64,000 bases of DNA from JACMLD01 sp038207265 (GTDB taxonomy: Bacteria > Bacteroidota > Bacteroidia > Chitinophagales > Chitinophagaceae). Shown piece after piece: positions 9,724-18,254 of this stretch; position 1 is the first letter of the stretch; the number at the start of each line of letters is the position of its first letter. A program made the translations under genes and the position numbers. Under the pieces are notes generated by a model. It had not been told where the DNA came from, did no database searches, and was given only the letters and a program-made list of their open reading frames with translations. Location of the stretch: NCBI GenBank assembly GCA_038207265.1, contig JBBQZZ010000005.1:227979-291978 (forward strand), written 5' to 3'.

Positions 9724-10112
9724 ATGAGAAATTTGCCGCTGCTGGCAGCCATGTTGCTGTCTTTTTGTGCAACCGCGCAAAATAGTAAATCAATGGAAAA
9801 GAAAGAACTCACACTGGATGCAATCTGGGGTGGTAATTATCTGGATGAACAAAAACCAAAGGTTCGTTTATTACACGGGGAGATTCCATCGATTATATCT
9901 ATGCATACAAAACCACCAATAGTGAAACAATTGTAAGCCTTAATTTTGAAACGAGTCGCTTAGCAGACACTATCTTCTCTAAAAAGAATTTATTTTATTT
10001 AATGCGCTGTAGACTCCTGCGCGGTTATCTTTTTTTTAAATCTAGCCGTGGAGAGAACTCTTCGTGGAAACCAACAAAAGAATTTGTATGTATTAATCCT
10101 GTCGGTTCCTGA
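9724..10112 (+). pseudogene. Frameshifted remnant of a secreted protein, possibly an S9/DPP4-type peptidase N-terminus
   Basis: The ATG at 9724 gives a clear signal peptide (MRNLPLLAAMLLSFCATAQ) and then a segment with TLDAIWGGNYLDEQ. After about 9870 that frame becomes unconvincing and stops at 9936. The +3 frame from 9879 continues with a beta-propeller-like stretch (GDSIDYIYAYKT, then FETSRLADTIF) and stops at 10112. The two parts joined resemble the start of DPP4-type S9 peptidases, where TLEDIW precedes the propeller. Only about 120 residues remain, so the gene is broken by a frameshift and truncated. The DPP4 identity is tentative. Confidence 0.55.
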
Positions 10113-10139
10113 TCCGCCAATACCTAATTACTAAAAAAG

Positions 10140-10883
10140 CTATCCTTCAAATATTAATGAGAACACAATCTGGCGGGATTTGATCTTGTCAATCACGCTG
10201 GAGAATTTTAGATTGGGATCGCGGCTATGAACATTGTTAAGTCCGTTGCTGACCTTAATTTCAGGCGACAAAATGAAATAGCGCATATAAAAATTAAATC
10301 CTATACCTGCCTCTATTCCAAAATCATTGCTCTTAAGTTTTACAATGTCGTCCGCATTTTTTGCTCTCGCCTTAGAAGCGAGATCGGTTTCAAATTTAAA
10401 CCCACCCATCATGTATACCCGAAAATTATTGATGCGGTCACTTTTAAATTTCAATTGAACAGGGATACCCAGTAAAATAGACTCAACCGTTTTTTTGGTG
10501 AATTTGGTTTCTTCTGAACCGGGATATTTTAGTTCGTAGTTGATTACTTTATTGGCAAAAAGCAATTGCGGGAATACTACCCGTGCTTCAAAATGATCAC
10601 TAATCTTAAACGTATGCATTCCCCCGATACCGATACCGCCACTACTTTCGGGGTAGGCGGCTAAAACACTGTCGCCCTGTAGAAATTGTGGATGAAGACT
10701 AATCTGGAAACGGCTGCTCACACCCATTACAACAATACCTATATGATAAGATTTATCATCATTGTCTGGCAGGTTTACGCCATCCCTCAACTGTGAAAAT
10801 GAAGTAAGCGAAGAAACAAAAAAGATAAGCGCTGCTACACTACCCTTCAGACCTTGTTTTTTGAACCGCAATAAATGGTGCAT
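10140..10883 (-). CDS. porT: PorT/SprT-like outer-membrane beta-barrel (type IX secretion assembly)
   Basis: A 247-residue protein with a hydrophobic signal sequence (residues 14-30, cleaved near SFSQ) and an outer-membrane barrel pattern with many Gly-aromatic strands. Features of the PorT family are the early segment SYHIGIVVMG, then FQISLHPQF, and a C-terminal strand ending in a hydrophobic-aromatic pattern (QIVFSLIFEG). PorT is needed for type IX secretion in Porphyromonas, and SprT is its counterpart in gliding flavobacteria. The start overlaps the end of ubiE by 37 bp, an arrangement I recall as common in Bacteroidota. The assignment rests on family pattern plus context. Confidence 0.75.
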   Translation of the reverse strand: MHHLLRFKKQGLKGSVAALIFFVSSLTSFSQLRDGVNLPDNDDKSYHIGIVVMGVSSRFQISLHPQFLQGDSVLAAYPESSGGIGIGGMHTFKISDHFEARVVFPQLLFANKVINYELKYPGSEETKFTKKTVESILLGIPVQLKFKSDRINNFRVYMMGGFKFETDLASKARAKNADDIVKLKSNDFGIEAGIGFNFYMRYFILSPEIKVSNGLNNVHSRDPNLKFSSVIDKIKSRQIVFSLIFEG

Positions 10884-11602
10884 ATTCCTCCTGTAAGTGT
10901 TTTTAAATAAGTAGCAGTGTATCCAACTTCAGTCATTATGGTTAAAAAATTATTTCCCTCGGGAAATTTTTGAACAGAGTCATTTAAATATTGGTAGGCT
11001 TCGCGGTTTTTTGAAATCAATTTTCCAATTCCCGGCGTAACCACACGCATATAAAGATTATAAAACCCTTTAAAAATTGATTGCCGGGGCCTTGAAAACT
11101 CTAACACCACTAATTTTCCTCCCGGCTTCAATACCCGTAGCATTTCTGCCATTCCTTTCCGCAGGTTTTCAAAGTTTCTAACGCCAAAGGCAACTGTTAT
11201 GGCATCAAACGTATTTTCATCAAAGTTTATTGCCTCGCTGTCTCCCTGCTGTAACTCTATCTGCTTATTTAACAGCAACTTGGCTACTTTTTTTCTGCCT
11301 ATTTCAAGCATCCCTTCTGAAATATCTATGCCAATAATTGTTACCGGTTTCAGTAATTTATTGGTCATAATGGCCACATCAGCAGTTCCGGTAGCCACAT
11401 CCAGAATTTTCTGCGGTTGCAGTTCTTTTATCTCCTTAATAGCCAGTTTTCGCCAGCGTGTATCAATTCCACCACTAAGAAACCTGTTTAAAAAATCATA
11501 CCTGAAAGCAATCTGGTCGAACATGCCTGCCACCTGCTCTTTTTTGCTTAGCGAAGAGTCTTTGAAGGGTGTAACATTATCGTGTGGTAAGCTATTGTTC
11601 AT
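10847..11602 (-). CDS. ubiE: Demethylmenaquinone methyltransferase
   Basis: A 251-residue class I SAM methyltransferase of the UbiE/MenG family. The UbiE signature YDFLNRFLSGGIDTRWRK is at about residues 35-52. SAM motif I ILDVATGTADVA is at 66-77 and motif II includes GIDISEGML. The family C-terminal segment LSGG-like TGGICTIYCGSK closes the protein. It methylates demethylmenaquinone to menaquinone, the main quinone of this phylum. The 3' end overlaps porT. The -7 box ends 7 nt before the ATG, suggesting a very short leader. Confidence 0.96.
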   Translation of the reverse strand: MNNSLPHDNVTPFKDSSLSKKEQVAGMFDQIAFRYDFLNRFLSGGIDTRWRKLAIKEIKELQPQKILDVATGTADVAIMTNKLLKPVTIIGIDISEGMLEIGRKKVAKLLLNKQIELQQGDSEAINFDENTFDAITVAFGVRNFENLRKGMAEMLRVLKPGGKLVVLEFSRPRQSIFKGFYNLYMRVVTPGIGKLISKNREAYQYLNDSVQKFPEGNNFLTIMTEVGYTATYLKTLTGGICTIYCGSKNKV

Positions 11603-11609
11603 TGGGCTG

Positions 11610-11617
11610 CGAAGATA
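11610..11617 (-). promoter_or_regulatory. Predicted -7 box of ubiE-porT
   Basis: The minus strand reads TATCTTCG, one base from the Bacteroidota -7 consensus TAnnTTTG, 7 nt before the ubiE ATG. The transcript would be leaderless or nearly so. Confidence 0.5.
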
Positions 11618-11735
11618 TGAAAGGTTTAATGTTTAGGGTTTAAGGTTTAAAGACTAAGGTTGAGGTACGCTGACCAAGTGAAACAATCATTGTTTCGGAG
11701 AACTTTAAACTTTAAACTTTGAACTTTGCAAACTT
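11618..11735. repeat. TTTAAAC-type low-complexity inverted arms between ubiE and engB
   Basis: The left part (11624-11652) is made of GTTTAA/GGTTTA words and the right part (11701-11729) of ACTTTAA words. The two parts are roughly reverse complementary, so the divergent intergenic region can fold back on itself. Such TTTAAA-rich tracts recur between genes of this phylum. Confidence 0.45.
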
Positions 11736-11743
11736 TACCTTTG
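11736..11743 (+). promoter_or_regulatory. Predicted -7 box of engB
   Basis: The sequence is TACCTTTG, a perfect match to TAnnTTTG, with the ATG only 5 nt downstream. Transcription would start at or next to the start codon. Confidence 0.55.
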
Positions 11744-11748
11744 CCGTT

Positions 11749-12366
11749 ATGGAAATTAATACTGCCGAATATGTTATCAGCAGCCCTGATTTTACCAAAT
11801 GCCCACCTCCTGATAAAGCTGAATATGCGTTTATAGGACGCAGTAATGTAGGCAAGAGTTCTGTTATCAATATGCTTTGCAATAATCAGAAATTAGCGAA
11901 GACATCGGGTACTCCTGGTAAAACACAATTGATCAATCATTTTATAATTAATAAGAGTTGGTACATTGTAGATCTGCCAGGCTACGGTTTTGCTAAAGTA
12001 AGTATCCGCGATCGGAACCGCTGGGAACAAATGATCGAGAATTATTTGCGCAAGCGCGAAAACCTGGGCAATGTCTTTGTATTATTAGATAGCCGGCATG
12101 GTCCTCAAAAAATTGATTTGGATTTTGTAAATCAATTAGGGAAATGGGAGATTCCCTTTGCACTTATTTTTACAAAAGCTGACAAAGAGACACAAAGAGT
12201 AGTAGCTGCAAACGTGAAAGCATTTCTCAATGCAATGCGGAAGGAATGGGAATTTCTACCCCCGCATTTTGTTACCAGCGCTATAAAAAAATCAGGAAGA
12301 GATAAGCTGTTGAAATATATTGAAGAAATGAATAAAAATTATAAAAAGGCTGAAGAAGAAGCATAA
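11749..12366 (+). CDS. engB: Ribosome biogenesis GTPase YihA/YsxC (EngB)
   Basis: A 205-residue P-loop GTPase. G1 is GRSNVGKS at about 30-37, G3 is DLPGYGF, G4 is TKAD and G5 is SAIKKSG. The length and the N-terminal segment PPPDKAEYAFIGRSN are typical of EngB, which acts in assembly of the large ribosomal subunit. A longer reading from a TTG at 11719 was rejected because the ATG at 11749 starts the conserved N-terminus and lies just after a perfect -7 box. It is divergent from ubiE. Confidence 0.95.
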   Translation: MEINTAEYVISSPDFTKCPPPDKAEYAFIGRSNVGKSSVINMLCNNQKLAKTSGTPGKTQLINHFIINKSWYIVDLPGYGFAKVSIRDRNRWEQMIENYLRKRENLGNVFVLLDSRHGPQKIDLDFVNQLGKWEIPFALIFTKADKETQRVVAANVKAFLNAMRKEWEFLPPHFVTSAIKKSGRDKLLKYIEEMNKNYKKAEEEA

Positions 12367-12460
12367 CGAATTACCGTGCATTTATCGATCAGCTATGGAA
12401 TGATTTGTTTTTTATGGGCGAAACAACTTCTATCGTCGTGATAAGGACCACAACATCATT

Positions 12461-12488
12461 AAAAAACCTCCGCAATCAGCCGGAGGTT
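12461..12488 (-). terminator. Rho-independent terminator of the YkuK-like gene
   Basis: An 8-bp perfect stem AACCTCCG / CGGAGGTT (12465-12472 and 12481-12488) with an 8-nt loop, followed on the minus strand by six T. It starts directly at the stop codon of the minus-strand gene. Confidence 0.8.
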
Positions 12489-12961
12489 TAGTTTACTACT
12501 TTATTGGCACAGCTGCTGCTGGCAAAGGCTTCTGGTTTGGCCTTGAAAGCGAAGCCCATACCGAGAATATAACCCATTGCTTCTTTTAAAGCATCATTAC
12601 TTTTGAAGTGTGGGTTTGTATTGATATCGGCATGAACTTCCATGTCTATGTTGTATTTTGTAAACAACGGACACAGTTCATATGCAATCTCAATACTCTT
12701 CGCTACTTCTACCAGCATTCGTTCTTTGATGCTATAAACTGTTTTTGTTTTTTCGTTGTGAATAAACATGAAACCACCATGACCTTCACGCAGGAAAACA
12801 ATAACAGTTGCAAATTCGGTATCAGTTCCTTTAACCTGGCTATCGGTGCCAATGCAAACTTTCAGGTGATAACCTTTATTGCTTTCTCGTTTGATGGTGT
12901 TTTCAACAGCTTGCCTGATGGGTAAATCAAGTGGATCTCCATTAAACTTTCTCCATATCAT
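12488..12961 (-). CDS. RNase H-like YkuK family protein (DUF458)
   Basis: A 157-residue cytoplasmic protein. The family motif IGTDSQ is present, as are EVHADINTNPHFKSNDAL and the ending GFAFKAKPEAFASSSCANK, all characteristic of YkuK/DUF458 proteins with a predicted RNase H-like fold. The biochemical function is not established. I place the start at the ATG at 12961 (MIWRKFNGD); the upstream TTG at 12979 would add only six residues. It is a single gene with its own terminator. Confidence 0.87.
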   Translation of the reverse strand: MIWRKFNGDPLDLPIRQAVENTIKRESNKGYHLKVCIGTDSQVKGTDTEFATVIVFLREGHGGFMFIHNEKTKTVYSIKERMLVEVAKSIEIAYELCPLFTKYNIDMEVHADINTNPHFKSNDALKEAMGYILGMGFAFKAKPEAFASSSCANKVVN

Positions 12962-13018
12962 AATAACGGGTTTCCCCAATTTACGTAAAAACCCATGAAT
13001 GGAAAAAACGTTTATTGG

Positions 13019-14608
13019 TTATTGTTTTATTAACTTTTGTAAATAAGAATTTTTACCATCGCAGAAATGAATCAGTAACATTCCCCTGCAATTTTTTGCA
13101 GACACGTAATTGATACCTTGTTGTAGCCTGCCTTTGGCCGACAGTTGTCCGGCAGCGTTGAATAATTCATAATTGAAATGGCTGCTGCTGATGATCACAA
13201 TTTGTTCAGTACTATTGGCGCTACTGATGATTTTTATTTTTGACCACATTGATTTTACTTTCAAAACAATGCTGTTCGACAAATAGCCTTGTTCATTGAC
13301 GGTAGTAATTATTTTGATCCTGTAGAATAGATCCTTATTGCCCTGCGGCAGGTACGAAAATGATTTTATTAAAGGATCAACGATCGTTAAAGATGAAAAG
13401 TGTTTTCCGTCTTCAGCCGACTCAATCAATACCTGCTTAACCGTTTCACCTGTGCTAAAGGTCCAGGAAAGCTGGTGTTGTTCATTTACAACGGCCCCAT
13501 TCAAATGAAAATTCGTTAATGGTAATGCTGCATCCAGTGACCCGGTCAGCGCATATAAACCCAGGCTGCCATTGTTGTTGTGATATATATTGCCAACACC
13601 GCCCACCAGCAGGTAATAAGTGCCAGCATTCAGTGTGGTATCAATACCGGCATTCAGCAGGGTAGTGGGATTATAACTTCCGATTGTATCCGTATTGTTC
13701 AACAGCAGCACTTTAATATCAATGTTTGCACCTGCATCGCCTACCCCAACATTTTGAGGAGTGGCAGATAAAGTGAAATGCGTAGTTGTGACCACATTTA
13801 TTTTGAATGCATCTGTATCATCCACCGTATTTATTAAACCGCCTGCAACAAAAAAACCTCCTGCCATTGTAATATCTGTTGCGGTTTTAATATTATTGCC
13901 ATGATCATCGGGCCTTAATCCAAATCCATTTTGCGAACTGATGATATTAATATCGTCCTGGATATTGTTACAACCATTCGTATTGGGACCAATATGCCAT
14001 GTTGTAAGATTTTGATAATACCCTGTACCCATGATCGGCGCCCAGCCAATTTCTCCAGCACCTTGCCCCGTAGCATATTCTGCTGTCTTATTGCAATTAA
14101 CATCAAATGAACTCTGATGTTGCAGCCCAAGTGTGTGACCGGTTTCATGAGATATGGCTTCGGCAACATATTTAACATTGTCACCCAGCAATGATGAAAA
14201 AACCCAGGCTGGCGTATTGTCGCCCCATTTAAATGAATTAACAAACGCTACTCCGCCCGCCGCGCCATACCATTGGGAGGTTGCTGTAATTATCACCCTT
14301 ATGCGTTTATTTGGTGGCGCGTTAAAATAGTATGCGGAATCCGTTGTAATATTTAGATCGAAGGGACGGTAGTCTTCCGCTACGCGGTTAAACATTTCCG
14401 TTATATCTGCTTTACTGAACCCGGAAGCCTGTGCATCTATAGGGCCAGCCCAGTTCCAGATAGTGCCGGTTACATATTGTCCGTCAAAATCCAGGAATAC
14501 GGTGGCACTTGCAGAGGGATAGCTGTTCAGTGCTGGAACCTGTGCTATAAGAGGCAGGTTGATAAGACTGAGAATTAAAATGTTCAGGATATGTTGAAGA
14601 GATTTCAT
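13019..14608 (-). CDS. Secreted metzincin-type zinc protease with PPC domain and type IX-like C-terminal domain
   Basis: A 529-residue protein with a signal peptide (cut near residue 22, LIAQ). The catalytic domain carries the metzincin motif HETGHTLGLQH (154-164) and a downstream Met (PIMGTGY, near 192) as a candidate Met-turn. Residues about 230-350 look like a bacterial pre-peptidase C-terminal (PPC) domain with a Gly-Thr-Tyr-Tyr-Leu strand. The last about 75 residues resemble a type IX secretion sorting domain, ending in K-rich strands (NSYLQKLIKQ). It should be secreted or surface-bound, in line with porT nearby. A small secreted gene lies 31 bp upstream on the same strand. Confidence 0.85.
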   Translation of the reverse strand: MKSLQHILNILILSLINLPLIAQVPALNSYPSASATVFLDFDGQYVTGTIWNWAGPIDAQASGFSKADITEMFNRVAEDYRPFDLNITTDSAYYFNAPPNKRIRVIITATSQWYGAAGGVAFVNSFKWGDNTPAWVFSSLLGDNVKYVAEAISHETGHTLGLQHQSSFDVNCNKTAEYATGQGAGEIGWAPIMGTGYYQNLTTWHIGPNTNGCNNIQDDINIISSQNGFGLRPDDHGNNIKTATDITMAGGFFVAGGLINTVDDTDAFKINVVTTTHFTLSATPQNVGVGDAGANIDIKVLLLNNTDTIGSYNPTTLLNAGIDTTLNAGTYYLLVGGVGNIYHNNNGSLGLYALTGSLDAALPLTNFHLNGAVVNEQHQLSWTFSTGETVKQVLIESAEDGKHFSSLTIVDPLIKSFSYLPQGNKDLFYRIKIITTVNEQGYLSNSIVLKVKSMWSKIKIISSANSTEQIVIISSSHFNYELFNAAGQLSAKGRLQQGINYVSAKNCRGMLLIHFCDGKNSYLQKLIKQ

Positions 14609-14639
14609 TGAAGTTTTGGATTTCAGCTATACATTTATA

Positions 14640-15098
14640 TTATTCAACCATGGTAACTAATTGTTTTTGTTTGATAAAATTGTATTGTCCTTTTTCTTCC
14701 TGTAAAAGTAGCATATCGCCATGTGCGGGACTTACTATCCTACCGGTATAAATGAATGATCCATCGTCCTGTTTTATACGTGCAATATTGAACAATGCAT
14801 TTTGAAAATTAGTACAGCGAATATTGATGCTGACTTGTTGCGCAGTCACATTTGATCTTTCCAGCATGATACCTTCAATACTAAAATTTTCTGACAGCTT
14901 TGCATTCAGACGATCGTTTGTTTTTACGGAAAAAATATTTTGCAAAAAAGTCAGCGGGCAATCAATTTTTTCAGGAACCTTACGGAAGAGCAATGTTTTT
15001 TCAACCGGGTGCTGGTTAAGTGGAATACTTTTTTGACAGTTGGTTGTTAAACCAATCAACATAAATATAAGTGTTGCCTGCAGGGGAAGACATTTCAT
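14640..15098 (-). CDS. Hypothetical secreted protein upstream of the metzincin
   Basis: A 152-residue protein with an N-terminal hydrophobic signal (residues 8-20, LIFMLIGLTTNC). The Cys at the end could suggest a lipoprotein, but the residue before it is Asn, which is not a normal lipobox. The rest is a small alpha/beta protein without a family I recognise. It is 31 bp upstream of the secreted metalloprotease on the same strand and probably cotranscribed. It could be a partner or inhibitor of the protease; that is inference from position only. Confidence 0.65.
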   Translation of the reverse strand: MKCLPLQATLIFMLIGLTTNCQKSIPLNQHPVEKTLLFRKVPEKIDCPLTFLQNIFSVKTNDRLNAKLSENFSIEGIMLERSNVTAQQVSINIRCTNFQNALFNIARIKQDDGSFIYTGRIVSPAHGDMLLLQEEKGQYNFIKQKQLVTMVE

Positions 15099-15215
15099 AG
15101 ATGGGGGGGTTAATTAAATTCAGGCTAGACTATTTCCAGGCAGAGGACCAGGTTTCTACTTACTGAAGTTAAAAAAATTAAACGACCCGGAAGATTAAAA
15201 ATTGCAGAGGTAAAA

Positions 15216-15587
15216 TCAAAATTGACCGGTACTAAGTAATACCAGTGTACAAGCTTCCTGAGGAATTATATTATGTTGTTTGGAAAGTGTAAACAATTCA
15301 TCATTTTCCGCACCGGGATTGAATATGATGCGTTTCGGCTTAAGTGAAAATATGTAGTTGTAGTAGCATTTCTGATTCGCTGCGTTGAGGTATAAAGTAA
15401 CAGTATCAACATTGTCGAAATGCCTTTGGGTTGTATCAATATCAACGTCATTAACCTTCACTTCTTTTTTTCCGATGCCTACTACGGGATGGCCTAATTG
15501 CCTTAGTTTATTAATAGCAAGAAAGCTATAGCGGGAAGGGTTGGCAGATGCACCAAGTACGAGTGTTTTCTTTTTAACTGGATCCAT
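15216..15587 (-). CDS. CoA-binding domain protein (YccU-like)
   Basis: A 123-residue Rossmann-fold protein with the CoA-binding-2 pattern: TLVLGASANPSRYSFLAIN at the N-terminus, PVVGIGKK, DTVTLYLNA, and IIFNPGAEND near the C-terminal third. The family is related to the CoA-binding domain of succinyl-CoA synthetase; the cellular role of the stand-alone form is unknown. A -7 box (TAGCTTTG) lies 23 nt upstream, so it is probably transcribed alone. Confidence 0.88.
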   Translation of the reverse strand: MDPVKKKTLVLGASANPSRYSFLAINKLRQLGHPVVGIGKKEVKVNDVDIDTTQRHFDNVDTVTLYLNAANQKCYYNYIFSLKPKRIIFNPGAENDELFTLSKQHNIIPQEACTLVLLSTGQF

Positions 15588-15610
15588 TTTTTTTACTTAA
15601 ACGTCAATAG

Positions 15611-15618
15611 CAAAGCTA
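15611..15618 (-). promoter_or_regulatory. Predicted -7 box of the CoA-binding gene
   Basis: The minus strand reads TAGCTTTG, a perfect TAnnTTTG, 23 nt before the start codon. No clear -33 TTTG is seen. Confidence 0.45.
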
Positions 15619-15674
15619 ATTTGATTTTGTTAGGGAATGATAAATGTTTATATATTAACTAAACCATGTTTGTG

Positions 15675-16712
15675 CTACTTATATTGAAAAGTTTTATCGG
15701 TAGGTATAAAGCTTTTCTCTTGCCGGGAAAGCAAATGATATTTTTTCTCCGGCGTTTTGCTTACAATATCCTTAAAAGCGTCTTCGAGTTTATCAAACTT
15801 AAATTTAAATCCGGTCTCCAGCAGCTTGGTGGGAATCACCCAACGGCTTTTAATCAATAATTCTTTTTCTGTTCCAATCAGCCATGCGCCGAGCGTTAGT
15901 ATCCATTCATAAGCGGGTAGCCCCAACTGATGACCGGTTACTTTGCGAAGCGTTTTCATGAACTCACTGTTGCTAACCGGGTTTGAGGAACAGCAATTAT
16001 ATGTGCCTTCCATTTCGGAATGCGCTAATGTCCAATCAACAATACTGCAAACATCTGATATATGTACCCAGCTGTACATCTGCCGGCCATTACCTTGTCT
16101 TCCTCCAAGTTTGTATTTAAGCAAGTTAAAGTATGGAATCATTACACCACCGCTTCCCAGTGTAATTGCCATTCGCAACGCAACTTTTCTTGTAAAGGGA
16201 GTACGTTGATCATTAAATGTTTTTTCCCACTGCTTACAAACCTGCACAGAAAAATCATCTTCAAATTCTCCATTGTATTCATCCTGTGCATGGTCCTGCG
16301 CGTAGCGATAGATTGTAGCAGAGGCCGCGTTTATCCAGAGTTTTGGCGGTGTTATACAGTGACCAATTGCGTTGCCAAGCACTTTGGTAGCATTAACGCG
16401 ACTATCTAAAATTTCTTTTTTATTTTTTTGATGATAACGGCAATTAACACTTTTGCCAGCCAGGTTGATAATGATATCGGCTCCTTCCAATTCATTGGCC
16501 CAATGCTTTTCGATATGAATGCCATCCCAGCGGCGATAAGTAACATTATAGCCGGCGGAAGGCGTTACTAAATGTGTTGTATAGCTGTTATTATGTCCGT
16601 TCAATGCTTGCCTGGAAAAGATCACCACCTGGTTCTCTCTTCCAAAATAGCGGGCGAGTTCCTGGCCAATAAAACCTGTTCCGCCCGCAATCACGATTCG
16701 TTTATTTTTCAT
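15675..16712 (-). CDS. TIGR01777-family NAD(P)-dependent epimerase/oxidoreductase
   Basis: A 345-residue extended SDR-like protein. The nucleotide-binding motif GGTGFIG is at 10-16, and the TIGR01777 hallmarks are a YRRWDG segment, INLAGKSVNCRY and a C-terminal DUF1731-like part (PAYEWILTLGAW). The family includes YfcH of E. coli and human SDR39U1; the substrate is unknown. It is a single gene between the CoA-binding gene and a regulator. Confidence 0.88.
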   Translation of the reverse strand: MKNKRIVIAGGTGFIGQELARYFGRENQVVIFSRQALNGHNNSYTTHLVTPSAGYNVTYRRWDGIHIEKHWANELEGADIIINLAGKSVNCRYHQKNKKEILDSRVNATKVLGNAIGHCITPPKLWINAASATIYRYAQDHAQDEYNGEFEDDFSVQVCKQWEKTFNDQRTPFTRKVALRMAITLGSGGVMIPYFNLLKYKLGGRQGNGRQMYSWVHISDVCSIVDWTLAHSEMEGTYNCCSSNPVSNSEFMKTLRKVTGHQLGLPAYEWILTLGAWLIGTEKELLIKSRWVIPTKLLETGFKFKFDKLEDAFKDIVSKTPEKKYHLLSRQEKSFIPTDKTFQYK

Positions 16713-16760
16713 ACCTGTAGTTTTTAAAATTTCAGAAAATTGTGAAATAAAAAGGGAATA

Positions 16761-16780
16761 AAAAAACCGTTTTACCGGTT
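16761..16780 (-). terminator. Probable terminator of the GbsR/MarR regulator gene
   Basis: A short 5-bp stem AACCG/CGGTT (16765-16769 and 16776-16780) with a 6-nt loop, followed on the minus strand by a T-run, 15 bp after the regulator's stop. Confidence 0.55.
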
Positions 16781-16794
16781 ATCTATTATTGTTC

Positions 16795-17301
16795 CTACTT
16801 AAAGAATTTCATCAGGCTGCCAACAAACCAGCTTTCATCTGCCCTAATAACAGTATCAAGCATTTTATCAGCCTGTTCCCCAAAACGTTTGATACCCGTT
16901 ACTGTATCAACAAATTGCTTTATGTTCCTGTCTTTTTTATCACCTTCTACTTCTTTCAGCTGGTCCAATAGTTTCAACATGGGATCCAATTCTCTTTTTT
17001 TTCTTTCTTTTATTATCAACCTGGATACTTTCCAGATATCCTTCTCGGCAGTAAAAAATTCTTTTCGTTCACCGGGAACGATCACCCGATCTACCAATCC
17101 CCAGTCGATCAGTTCACGGATATTCATATTGGCATTACCGCGACTGATGTTTAATTGTTCCATCAAATCATCCTGGCTCAATGGATCGGCAGTTACCAGT
17201 AACAATGCATGCACCTGCGCCATGGTTCTGTTGATGCCCCAGTGTGTGCCGAAAGCACCCCAGGAAGCAATAAACTGTAATTTGGCGTCGGTTAATTTCA
17301 T
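16795..17301 (-). CDS. GbsR/MarR-family transcriptional regulator
   Basis: A 168-residue winged-helix protein. The GbsR-type N-terminus is WGAFGTHWGINRTMAQVHAL. The helix-turn-helix region is LSQDDLMEQLNISRGNANMN, and the wing follows (GLVDRVIVPGERKEFF). The family includes GbsR, which controls glycine-betaine synthesis in Bacillus in response to choline. The ligand is unknown here; no betaine genes are visible. It is transcribed alone and has its own terminator. Confidence 0.88.
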   Translation of the reverse strand: MKLTDAKLQFIASWGAFGTHWGINRTMAQVHALLLVTADPLSQDDLMEQLNISRGNANMNIRELIDWGLVDRVIVPGERKEFFTAEKDIWKVSRLIIKERKKRELDPMLKLLDQLKEVEGDKKDRNIKQFVDTVTGIKRFGEQADKMLDTVIRADESWFVGSLMKFFK

Positions 17302-17368
17302 ACTGATTTTTTTACAGCATAAAATTAAATATCATTTCTGAAATTTCAAAATATATTGAAAGTTTATT

Positions 17369-18142
17369 TTACTGCAGCCGGAAAGTAATGGGTTGGATCT
17401 TATAAGATTTTACTTTTTTTCCATATTGGAATGCGGGTATCCATGCGGGGGATTCAGTAATCATGCGCATGGCTTCTTTATCCAATGAGTATTCCACGGA
17501 TTTTATGACCTGCGGATTTTGAATATGACCTTCGGTATCTACGATAAATTGTATTCTTACGGTACCTGATACATTTGCATCCTGTGCGCGTTCCGGATAT
17601 TTTAGTTTCTTTCCAAGATAGGCAGCCCATCCTTTTTGTGCGCCCGGAAAATCTGATTCTATTTCAACAGTATCAGTTGTGGGCCGGTTTTTTATCCATG
17701 CCGCTTCATCAATACCATCCTGTTTGATACGATCAATTGTGGCAACCAGCACAGCCTTATCGAAATCTTTCTGCATAAATATCTTTCCTGTGTCATTGAA
17801 GAAATACCAGCTTTTATCAGGAACACCATTGTTGTAATTGCAAATACTATCCCTTGTGCCTTTGGCATTAAAGTAAACTGATTCGCCATGCAGTAATTGC
17901 GCCTTGTCGTCTTTAAAATGTTCTGAACTGATGAGCGGCCCGAATATGTTGTACGTGTCAAACAACCAGCTACTGTCATTTTCTCTAATAGAACGCATAA
18001 AAAAAGTGGCTTTTGATTGATCTCCTGTGCCACGAAAATTCTTGTCCAGCAAATAAAATGCTTCCTGTGGTTTCGAATCTTTTTGACTGAATGAGGATAA
18101 AAAGCTGGCGACTAAGAAGATTAGGGTTATTATTTTTTTCAT
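17369..18142 (-). CDS. Secreted TonB C-terminal domain protein
   Basis: A 257-residue protein read from the ATG at 18142, which gives a good signal sequence (MKKIITLIFLVASFLSSFSQ). A longer reading to 18253 adds 37 residues that look non-coding. The C-terminal about 85 residues are a TonB_C domain (GWAAYLGKKLKYPERAQD, then GTVRIQFIVDTEG and a Tyr-Lys ending). The middle contains MORN/antitoxin-like short repeats around YFNAKGTRD. The lack of a Pro-rich spacer and membrane anchor suggests it is not a classical energy transducer. The upstream gene ends 113 bp before. Confidence 0.8.
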   Translation of the reverse strand: MKKIITLIFLVASFLSSFSQKDSKPQEAFYLLDKNFRGTGDQSKATFFMRSIRENDSSWLFDTYNIFGPLISSEHFKDDKAQLLHGESVYFNAKGTRDSICNYNNGVPDKSWYFFNDTGKIFMQKDFDKAVLVATIDRIKQDGIDEAAWIKNRPTTDTVEIESDFPGAQKGWAAYLGKKLKYPERAQDANVSGTVRIQFIVDTEGHIQNPQVIKSVEYSLDKEAMRMITESPAWIPAFQYGKKVKSYKIQPITFRLQ

Positions 18143-18254
18143 GAACCGATTTATTGGTCCGGTGAAAATAAAATATTTATTGAATGATTGAAGTACCCAA
18201 CAGCCTGAAATATAAAAGTGTAGACAATAGAGAATAAATTTATACTGCTTCAAA

